5,036 bases of DNA, taken from Alphaproteobacteria bacterium. Lineage in GTDB: Bacteria > Pseudomonadota > Alphaproteobacteria > Rhizobiales > Rhizobiaceae. This document shows, piece after piece, positions 1 through 5,036 of this stretch. Within the stretch, counting starts at the first letter, position 1. Each line of letters opens with the position of its first letter. The stretch spans positions 1 through 5,036 of the forward strand of contig JAUIBM010000284.1 of assembly GCA_030428345.1 (NCBI GenBank), written 5' to 3'. The translations under genes were made by a program, and so were the position numbers. The notes beneath the pieces are model-generated. The model saw nothing but the letters and a program-made list of their open reading frames with translations. It made no database searches and was not told where the DNA came from.

Positions 1-1020
<1,020 letters not shown>

Positions 1021-1028
1021 CCGCGCAC

Positions 1029-1052
1029 GGGTCGGCGCCAGGCCGCCGACCC
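1029..1052 (+). terminator. Intergenic hairpin between aceA and the small downstream gene
   Basis: GGGTCGGC (1029-1036) pairs perfectly with GCCGACCC (1045-1052); a further G-C pair inside gives a 9-bp stem with a 6-base loop. It starts 8 bases after the aceA stop. No T-run follows, so it is more likely a partial terminator or a 3'-end RNA-stabilising hairpin that sets unequal expression of aceA and the next gene than a full stop. This role is inferred from position only. Confidence 0.4.
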
Positions 1053-1068
1053 GACGCCACACCCAATC

Positions 1069-1074
1069 AGGAGG
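1069..1074 (+). promoter_or_regulatory. Shine-Dalgarno sequence deciding the start at 1085
   Basis: AGGAGG is a perfect anti-16S match. Its distance to the ATG at 1085 (10 bases) is usable; its distance to the in-frame ATG at 1076 (1 base) is not. Confidence 0.7.
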
Positions 1075-1084
1075 AATGAAAGCG

Positions 1085-1318
1085 ATGAACGCCAAGCCCC
1101 CAGTCAAGGAACGATCCGAGGAAATGGCCTCGACCATGAGCGGCGACGAACAGGCGGCGATCCGCCGGCTCGCCAATGATCTGCACCGCCTCAACCAGTC
1201 CGTCATGATGGCGGTCGACGCAGGCGTGTCGGTCGAACTGATCCGCTCGGCCCGCCACCATGGCGGTTCGGGCAATTGGGGCGATTTGCTGACCCCGATC
1301 ATCGTCAAGAACGCCTGA
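1085..1318 (+). CDS. Small uncharacterised protein downstream of aceA (77 aa)
   Basis: I do not recognise this protein as a named family. Two in-frame ATGs exist. The one at 1076 lies one base after AGGAGGA and cannot use it, whereas the one at 1085 sits 9-10 bases behind AGGAGG (1069-1074), so 1085 is chosen. The product has a charged, probably flexible N-terminus (about 1-20), then a predicted helical stretch AAIRRLANDLHRLNQSVMMAVDAG (by eye, about 24-47) and a C-terminal motif RSARHHGGSGNWGDLL (about 55-69) rich in His, Gly and Trp. There is no signal peptide or membrane segment, so it is probably cytoplasmic. It lies 64 bases after aceA on the same strand with only a hairpin without a T-run between, so cotranscription is likely. 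A link to the glyoxylate shunt is inference from position. The strong ribosome binding site and coding-like composition make a real gene likely. Confidence 0.75.
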   Translation: MNAKPPVKERSEEMASTMSGDEQAAIRRLANDLHRLNQSVMMAVDAGVSVELIRSARHHGGSGNWGDLLTPIIVKNA

Positions 1319-1350
1319 CGATCCGCAGCTTGCGAGGCAAGGGAGGGAGG

Positions 1351-1382
1351 GGGCCCTTCCGCGGGCGACCGCGGAGGGGCCC
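1351..1382 (+). terminator. Strong GC-rich hairpin after the aceA unit
   Basis: Bases 1351-1364 pair with 1369-1382 as a 14-bp stem with a single G-T wobble, closed by the tetraloop GCGA, which fits the stable GNRA class. It begins 32 bases after the stop of the small gene. The following bases (ATACGCCT) have no T-run, so it resembles the stem-only terminators or 3' stabilisers common in high-GC genomes. Confidence 0.55.
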
Positions 1383-1404
1383 ATACGCCTCGTCGTCCGC
1401 GGGC

Positions 1405-1440
1405 GTTTGAGCGTGCGCAAGCGCGCGGCCTCAAGCTTTT
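1405..1440 (+). terminator. Second hairpin with short T-run, probable Rho-independent terminator
   Basis: TTGAG (1407-1411) pairs with CTCAA (1430-1434), and inside it CGTGCG (1412-1417) pairs with CGCGCG (1422-1427), with one T-G wobble, around loop CAAG; two bases (1428-1429) bulge. CTTTTCT follows at once (1436-1442), giving the T-tract that the first hairpin lacks. It probably finishes transcription of the aceA unit before the convergent lipoprotein gene. Confidence 0.45.
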
Positions 1441-1533
1441 CTGCACGGCCCGGTACAGCCTGGTCAGCGCCACCCCAATCCAGATCGTCCCAACGTCAAT
1501 GCCACGTCTTTGGACGGCTCGCAGCGCCCGCGT

Positions 1534-2070
1534 TCAGAAGCCGCTCAGCATGATCTCGACGACCTTGCCCTCCTCGACCTCGACCAAGTCGTAGAAGCGC
1601 CCGCCGGCCGGCAGATCGCCCTCCTGCCAGACGATCGCCGTCTCGATAAAATAACGTCCGGCCGCCAGTTCGTCGAAGCTGAAGCGGCCTCGCGGGTCCG
1701 CCCTGACGACGCGCCGGTCGTTCAAGGAGTCCTTGTCGGTCTCGTCGAAAACAAGGGTCGGCCGAAGGATATCGCGGTAAGTTCGGTCGCCATACATCTT
1801 CACGAAGCGCTCCGCCACATAGGGGGTGGCCGGAACCAGCAAGATGTTGCGTCCCGCCGCATAGATGACGCCGCCATTGGCTTTCTGCAGGAACGCCTGG
1901 CCGTGGATGGCGCCGGTTCCCTTCTCGTGGATGAAGGCGCCCTGCGCCGCGTCGTATTGCTGGGTGGTCTGGACGGCTATCCTCAGGCAGCCGGCAAGCG
2001 CCACGACCGCGATCGCCGCGATCATTCCCGTCACCGCTCGCATCCAAAGGCGAACTGTCCCGACCGCCAT
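1534..2070 (-). CDS. Putative lipoprotein with carboxypeptidase-regulatory-like (transthyretin-like) domain
   Basis: I recognise no named gene. With a start at 2070 the product has 178 residues: an N-terminal segment with two arginines, a hydrophobic run GMIAAIAVVALAGC and a clear lipobox LAGC with the cysteine at residue 28, so it should be a type II signal peptide substrate anchored to a membrane. The mature part of about 150 residues looks all-beta: GTGAIHGQAFLQKANGGVIYAAG, then NILLVPATPYVAER, then RADPRGRFSFDELAAGRYFIET and a closing VEVEEGKVVEIML strand. This order resembles carboxypeptidase-regulatory-like or prealbumin-like domains, where a G-x-V strand opens and a G-x-F-x-F...L-x-x-G-x-Y turn follows. 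The start is uncertain: 2070 has a weak GGGGG nine bases upstream, while 2043 (MRAVTGM, cysteine at residue 19) is an equally good signal peptide. The frame is open further upstream to about 2175, but that stretch lacks a convincing start. It probably has its own promoter (2203-2230). Function unknown. Confidence 0.78.
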   Translation of the reverse strand: MAVGTVRLWMRAVTGMIAAIAVVALAGCLRIAVQTTQQYDAAQGAFIHEKGTGAIHGQAFLQKANGGVIYAAGRNILLVPATPYVAERFVKMYGDRTYRDILRPTLVFDETDKDSLNDRRVVRADPRGRFSFDELAAGRYFIETAIVWQEGDLPAGGRFYDLVEVEEGKVVEIMLSGF

Positions 2071-2202
2071 CCAACCACGCCCCCGCAACGCTACCCGAAT
2101 ACGCGGCGCCGAAGATGCGATACCCTTCCTCGCGGTCCAGGGCCAACAGTCCTGAATGCCGCAAGGGAATTGCAAACCGACACACGCTACACGTTCAGGT
2201 TG

Positions 2203-2230
2203 AGATTACCTTGGCCTTTGCGGGTGTCAA
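2203..2230 (-). promoter_or_regulatory. Sigma70-like promoter for the lipoprotein gene
   Basis: On the minus strand a perfect TTGACA (2230-2225) is followed after 16 bases by TAATCT (2208-2203), which keeps the key T, A and final T of a -10 box. Transcription would start near 2196, leaving a 5' leader of about 125 bases before the start at 2070. Placed after the hairpin that closes the transporter gene, it makes the lipoprotein a separate unit. Called by motif only. Confidence 0.5.
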
Positions 2231-2285
2231 CCAGGATGCGGGATTTTCCGGTTCGGGCGCTTGCGCCGGTCGGCGGGCGACGGAT

Positions 2286-2308
2286 GCGCGGCCGGCCAGC
2301 GGCCGCGC
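2286..2308 (-). terminator. GC-rich hairpin after the efflux transporter
   Basis: GCGCGGCC (2286-2293) and GGCCGCGC (2301-2308) form a perfect 8-bp stem with a 7-base loop, starting 7 bases after the transporter's stop codon. No T-run follows on the minus strand. Its position suggests a terminator for the transporter gene. Confidence 0.45.
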
Positions 2309-2315
2309 GGTTCGA

Positions 2316-3512
2316 TCATTCAGCGGCGACCGGCACCGCGCGACGCAGCACAAGCAGCGCCAGCACGAGGGCGAGCGCCGCACAGACCGCGATGGCCCCG
2401 ACCATGGGGATCGGTGTGCCGTCGAGGAACGGCCCGGACAGGGCGATCATGCCCGCGCCGGCCATCATCTGCAGCGTGCCGCCGAGCGATGACGCAAGGC
2501 CCGCCCTGTCGCCATGATCGTCCAGCGACATCACCATGCAGGAAGGGATCACCAGTCCCAGGCAGGCATTGGCGAGCATCAGTCCGACAATCAGCACGCC
2601 CAGCGGCAAGGGCGCGGCCAGGGCAAGCGCGAACAGGATGAACACCAGCAGCGCGAAGCCGCTGGTCGCCGTCCATACGACGCGCCGCATGCCGAAGCGT
2701 TCCCCCAGCGATCCGGCGAACTGGGAGGAGCCGAAAAAGCCGATGGCGTTGGCGGCGAAGGCCAGGCTGAACTGGGTGTTGCTGAGCCCGTAATAGCCCG
2801 TATAGACGAAGCTGGCCGTGGCGATGAACACGAAGAAACTCGCCATGCCGAAGCCGCCGATGAAGGTGAGCCCCATGAAATAGGGGTCGCGAACCAGTTG
2901 GCGCGAGCCGCGCACCAGGCTGGCGAGGTTGACCGGCACCCTGGCCCCGCGCGGCAGGGTCTCGGGCTGCAGCAGCACAGTCAGCGCGAGGCTGAGCGCG
3001 GCGGCGGCGACCATGAACCAGAAGATCGCGCGCCAGTCGCTGAACGCGATGACGGCGGTGCCGCTCAGCGGGGCGAGCATCGGCGAGATGGAAACCACCA
3101 GCATGATCAGCGCCATCAGCCGGGTCGCCATCGCGCCGGTATACTGGTCGCGGATGATGGCGCGCGGAACGACCATCACGGCGGCCCCGCCGAGCCCCTG
3201 CAGGAAGCGGAAGCCTACGAGCCAGCTTATCGAAGGCGCGAGCGCGCAACCGACCGAACCGGCCAGGAATATCGCCAGGCCGACAAGGATCGGGCCCTTG
3301 CGGCCATACTGGTCGGCGAGCGGGCCGTAGACGAGCTGGGCGAGGCCGAACGCCAGGAAATAGGCCGATAGCGTCGCCTGAACCGCGGAACTGTCTGTCG
3401 ACAGCGCAGCCGCAATTGTCGGCATGGCCGGCAGATACATGTCGATGGCGAAGGGGCCGACGCAGGAAAGCAGGCCGAGCACGATTGCCGTTCGGAAAAA
3501 TCCGGGTTGCAT
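2316..3512 (-). CDS. MFS multidrug efflux transporter, Bcr/CflA family
   Basis: This is an inner-membrane drug/proton antiporter of the major facilitator superfamily, DHA1 (12-helix) type, that would export small toxic compounds; the Bcr/CflA family includes bicyclomycin and chloramphenicol/florfenicol exporters. With 398 residues it has the usual family length and about 12 hydrophobic segments. The Bcr/CflA hallmark DMYLPAMP lies at about 24-31 at the end of helix 1, motif A (GPLADQYGRKG) at about 63-73 between helices 2 and 3, a motif B-like RFLQGLGGAAVMVVPRAIIRD segment at about 102-122, and a motif C-like SPMLAPLSG at about 143-151. The long cytoplasmic linker between helices 6 and 7 is at about 183-210. 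The start at 3512 is preferred over the in-frame GTG at 3521 because AGGTGG (3518-3523) sits five bases before it. The gene is alone on its strand, with a 350-base upstream region holding possible translational control elements. Substrate cannot be told from sequence. Confidence 0.93.
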   Translation of the reverse strand: MQPGFFRTAIVLGLLSCVGPFAIDMYLPAMPTIAAALSTDSSAVQATLSAYFLAFGLAQLVYGPLADQYGRKGPILVGLAIFLAGSVGCALAPSISWLVGFRFLQGLGGAAVMVVPRAIIRDQYTGAMATRLMALIMLVVSISPMLAPLSGTAVIAFSDWRAIFWFMVAAAALSLALTVLLQPETLPRGARVPVNLASLVRGSRQLVRDPYFMGLTFIGGFGMASFFVFIATASFVYTGYYGLSNTQFSLAFAANAIGFFGSSQFAGSLGERFGMRRVVWTATSGFALLVFILFALALAAPLPLGVLIVGLMLANACLGLVIPSCMVMSLDDHGDRAGLASSLGGTLQMMAGAGMIALSGPFLDGTPIPMVGAIAVCAALALVLALLVLRRAVPVAAE

Positions 3513-3516
3513 GGGA

Positions 3517-3557
3517 ACCACCTTTCGGACAGCGCCGGAACGATCCGAAACGCTGGT
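3517..3557 (-). promoter_or_regulatory. Hairpin burying the transporter's ribosome binding site
   Basis: In the minus-strand transcript TTTCGGA (3550-3544) pairs perfectly with TCCGAAA (3529-3523) around a 14-base loop, and the outer ACCA (3557-3554) pairs with TGGT (3520-3517) across a small internal loop. The Shine-Dalgarno AGGTGG (3523-3518) lies in the 3' arm of this structure, with four of its six bases paired. This would lower translation of the transporter unless the hairpin is opened. The same 7-bp inverted repeat could instead be a repressor operator at the DNA level. Confidence 0.4.
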
Positions 3558-3609
3558 CAGGATTTGAGCAAATTCAATGTGATTGTCGCGCAGGGAAGGC
3601 TGCGTCGAG

Positions 3610-3636
3610 GCGTCCGGTCGTTAGCGAATCGGACGC
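3610..3636 (-). promoter_or_regulatory. Hairpin overlapping the end of the leader ORF
   Basis: GCGTCCG and CGGACGC (3610-3616 and 3630-3636) form a perfect 7-bp stem with a 13-base loop. The loop contains the TAA stop (3621-3623) of the short leader ORF, so a ribosome finishing that ORF would open the stem. TCCGATTCGCT (3633-3623) can also pair with AGCGTTTCGGA (3554-3544), the 5' arm of the downstream hairpin, in 9 of 11 positions, giving a possible alternative fold. Confidence 0.3.
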
Positions 3637-3686
3637 GGGAAAAAGGAAATCCGTGCGGCCAATCCGGTATCGGCAATGCAAATCAT
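3621..3686 (-). CDS. Possible 21-residue leader peptide upstream of the efflux gene
   Basis: A short ORF begins with ATG at 3686, five bases behind a strong GGGAGG (3692-3697 region, minus strand), and ends at TAA 3621. The peptide starts MICIADTGLAAR and ends FFPRPIR. It is followed by 108 bases before the transporter start. Short leader peptides with good ribosome binding sites ahead of resistance and efflux genes are known from translational attenuation systems (erm, cat and similar). Here the match is to the architecture only; the peptide resembles nothing I know. A chance ORF behind a purine-rich run is the main alternative. Confidence 0.33.
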   Translation of the reverse strand: MICIADTGLAARISFFPRPIR

Positions 3687-3740
3687 GTATGCCTCCCTCT
3701 GTTGGTGCGCTGGTTTCCGGTTCGCCCATGCCTCATGCAG

Positions 3741-3768
3741 GGGCGCGAAGAGACGCATTGTCGCGCCC
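3741..3768. repeat. 8-bp perfect inverted repeat in the region upstream of the leader ORF
   Basis: GGGCGCGA (3741-3748) and TCGCGCCC (3761-3768) are exact inverted copies separated by 12 bases. The repeat sits 55 bases upstream of the leader ORF and 107 bases after the end of the PhnD-type gene. It could be a dyad for a dimeric regulator of the efflux gene or an RNA hairpin ending the upstream operon; no T-run follows on either strand. Confidence 0.35.
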
Positions 3769-3874
3769 TTCGATGCGACATTTGCAGCAGCGGTCGGAAA
3801 AAGTACAGACGCGATCCGCGGTTAGAGATGCAGAGCGCCGCCGGTGTGGCTTTCGCGCATCATCGGCTCCCGCC

Positions 3875-4708
3875 CTAGGCCACGCTGAGCCAACCCAGCG
3901 GCGGGCGCTTCAACACCTCATAGTCGCCCTGGCTTGCGGCCACCACGCCTTCCAGTCCGACACGGTTGCAGTCACTGGCCGACAATCTGCGAAAGGCGGC
4001 GGATGTCGCGGCGCGCAGCGCCGGCGCGCGCGACGCCCCGCCTTTCGCGGTGATCAGCGGCAGGCCCGGCACGGGGCTGGACAGGCCGATGACGGCAACG
4101 TTCCTGGCGGAAGGCTCATGCGCCAGCGCGAGCCGCCAGCTTACCGCGTCGATGGCGGCAAGGCCGGCCCGACCCTCGGCGACGGCGCGGATCGATTCGC
4201 GGTGGCTGCCGGTGAGCAATATCCGGTCCCTGGGCAGCGTGGTCGGCCGCTCGCAGCATTCGCCCAGCGCGCGAAATCCGCTCTGGGAGGCCAGATCGTT
4301 CACCGCGATCGGCGTCGAATCCGATCGCAGCACCTGCCTCGGCCTGCGCGCATCGCTCCCGATGAAGACGCTGCAATAGTGGCCGGGCGGACCCGACAGC
4401 CCGAAGTCAAAGCGGGCGAAGGGAGTGACGGCCTGCGAAAGCAGCGAAACAAAGGGCCAGCCGCAGGTCTGGCTGACCAGCAGGCCGGGGTCGGACCAGA
4501 GCGCGAGCGCCTCGCGGTCGCGCGTCAGGGCGGCGGGCGCGTCGATGCCGCCGGCCGCCAGTTCTGCCCGGATCAGCGCCCAGAAACGGTCCCAGACATC
4601 GCAAATCTCCGGCCAATCATACATTGGCAGGCTGGCCTGAAGGGGCGTCGCGCGGACAGGCATGGGGCACTCGCTCTGCGGCCCCGCCTTAATTGTTTCA
4701 TCCTGCAT
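3875..4708 (-). CDS. Orphan PhnD-type phosphate/phosphonate substrate-binding-like protein
   Basis: The protein matches the PhnD/SsuA/transferrin-like periplasmic-binding fold (type 2, two lobes). In the 277-residue form, the family opening ASLPMYDWPE is at 25-34, the lobe motif LLVSQTCGWPFV at 76-87, GHYCSVFIGSDA at 109-120, the hinge/ligand motif IAVNDLASQSGF at 134-145, and TGSHRESIRAVAEGRAGLAAIDAVSW at about 166-191, with the typical T-G-S-H and the A-A-I-D strand. PVPGLPLIT follows at 212-220. Unlike true ABC transporter binding proteins it has no signal peptide or lipobox and no permease or ATPase gene beside it, so it may act in the cytoplasm; its ligand is unknown. The ATG at 4708 overlaps the desaturase stop by 11 bases, suggesting translational coupling. 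However, no good Shine-Dalgarno is close, and the ATG at 4663 (MPVRATPLQASLP, 262 residues) would start nearer the family's usual N-terminus and is a serious alternative. Confidence 0.85.
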   Translation of the reverse strand: MQDETIKAGPQSECPMPVRATPLQASLPMYDWPEICDVWDRFWALIRAELAAGGIDAPAALTRDREALALWSDPGLLVSQTCGWPFVSLLSQAVTPFARFDFGLSGPPGHYCSVFIGSDARRPRQVLRSDSTPIAVNDLASQSGFRALGECCERPTTLPRDRILLTGSHRESIRAVAEGRAGLAAIDAVSWRLALAHEPSARNVAVIGLSSPVPGLPLITAKGGASRAPALRAATSAAFRRLSASDCNRVGLEGVVAASQGDYEVLKRPPLGWLSVA

Positions 4709-5036
4709 GGGGATGGGGCACCGGCTCCTTGGGCCTCAGGAAATAGCGGCGGAAGACCGCGGCGTAGGAAGGATAGAGATAGCCGCGATTGCGCCGGATG
4801 AATTGCTCGCGATGGCGGCGATAAAAGCCCGGCAGGCGATACCAGGCAAGCCCCGGCCGCGTGTGGTGCACCACGTGCAGATTGTTGAACAGGAAGAGGA
4901 AGGCGAGCGGGCCGTAATCCTCGATGATCACGGTGCGCGCACCCGCATCCTCGGCCGCCTGGTGTTCGATGAAGGTGCGGATCAGGAGGACCGAGACGCC
5001 GCAATAGGCCGCCACCGCGAATTGCCAGGCCGGGAC
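4698..5036 (-). CDS. Membrane fatty acid desaturase, C-terminal part (5' end outside window)
   Basis: This is the end of an integral-membrane di-iron desaturase of the fatty acid desaturase superfamily, which would insert a double bond (or hydroxylate) in an acyl or related lipid substrate. The frame is open to the window edge, so only the last 112 residues are seen. They include a hydrophobic segment (about 5-20), TFIEHQAAEDAGARTVIIED with an E-H pair typical of the pre-box region, a second hydrophobic piece PLAFLFLF and the third histidine box NNLHVVHH (HVVHH at 4863-4877), then a basic amphipathic tail WYRLPGFYRRHREQFIRRNRGYLYPSY ending FLRPKEPVPHPHAG (residues read by eye). The first two histidine boxes lie outside the window. 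The stop overlaps the start of the PhnD-type gene by 11 bases, so the two genes are probably one operon. Substrate and position specificity cannot be read from this piece. Confidence 0.9.
   Translation of the reverse strand, partial: VPAWQFAVAAYCGVSVLLIRTFIEHQAAEDAGARTVIIEDYGPLAFLFLFNNLHVVHHTRPGLAWYRLPGFYRRHREQFIRRNRGYLYPSYAAVFRRYFLRPKEPVPHPHAG

Larger units (their letters stand above)
3524..3874. other. 350-base intergenic region upstream of the efflux gene
   Basis: No ORF here on either strand looks like a normal gene. The plus-strand open frames across it encode Arg/Cys-rich peptides with no recognisable motif and run into genes of the opposite strand. The region is a little richer in A+T than the neighbouring genes and carries the leader ORF, three inverted repeats and the transporter's ribosome binding site. 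I could not find a convincing -35/-10 pair for the transporter; its promoter probably lies here but is not a strong sigma70 match. Confidence 0.6.

Noticed and set aside
1341..1365. G-run cluster resembling a G-quadruplex
   Set aside because: Only three closely spaced G-runs are present and the fourth is needed for the stable 14-bp hairpin, which explains the bases better.
1496..2185. Minus-strand frame whose first about 45 codons look mildly coding-like
   Set aside because: It continues into an Arg/Gly-rich shadow of the lipoprotein gene, has no ribosome binding site, and would need a frameshift to join the lipoprotein. The signal peptide in the other frame starts cleanly without it.
1510..2517. 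Plus-strand open frame of 335 codons opposite the lipoprotein and transporter
   Set aside because: The opposite strand encodes a lipobox protein and a clear MFS transporter; this frame is their antisense shadow with Arg/Asp/Ala-rich translation.
3807..3832. CGCG-GAT-CGCG mini-hairpin followed by a T-run as terminator of the PhnD-type gene (minus strand)
   Set aside because: The stem is only four pairs with a three-base loop and the T-run begins several bases later, too weak to call.
3507..3878. Plus-strand open frame of 123 codons covering the intergenic region
   Set aside because: No ribosome binding site of note, odd composition (many Arg, Cys, His) and no known motif. It would start inside the transporter gene and end at the tail of the PhnD-type gene on the other strand.
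3416..4801. Long plus-strand open frame of 461 codons
   Set aside because: It lies across the minus-strand transporter 5' end, the intergenic region, the PhnD-type gene and the desaturase. The translation is Arg/Gly/Ala-rich with no recognisable motif, as expected for the antisense of GC-rich genes.

Overview
The window is high-GC DNA (roughly two-thirds G+C by eye) from a Gram-negative bacterium, most likely an alphaproteobacterium. The codon choice, the glyoxylate-shunt lyase, the lipobox lipoprotein and the style of the desaturase and orphan PhnD-type protein all fit. A sphingomonad or rhizobial relative is possible, but nothing here fixes the genus.

Left part (1-1440, + strand): the 3' three-quarters of isocitrate lyase (aceA) runs in from the left edge. 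It is followed by a 65-base gap with a hairpin, then a 77-residue unrecognised small protein with a strong ribosome binding site. A 14-bp hairpin with a GNRA-type loop and a second hairpin followed by CTTTT close this unit.

Middle part (1534-3512, - strand): an unrecognised lipoprotein with a carboxypeptidase-regulatory-like beta domain has its own sigma70-like promoter (TTGACA, 16 bases, TAATCT). Upstream of it lies a Bcr/CflA-type MFS drug efflux transporter. The two convergent units meet at about 1440-1534.

Right part (3524-5036, - strand): a 350-base non-coding stretch precedes the efflux gene. It holds a possible 21-codon leader ORF with a good Shine-Dalgarno sequence, a hairpin over that ORF's end, and a second hairpin that buries the Shine-Dalgarno sequence of the transporter. 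Upstream of this are two genes overlapping by 11 bases: the C-terminal part of a membrane fatty acid desaturase, running off the right edge, and an orphan PhnD-type substrate-binding protein with no visible export signal.

The individual genes belong mostly to known families. The least ordinary parts are the leader architecture in front of the efflux gene, the desaturase/binding-protein pair, and the small protein trailing aceA.
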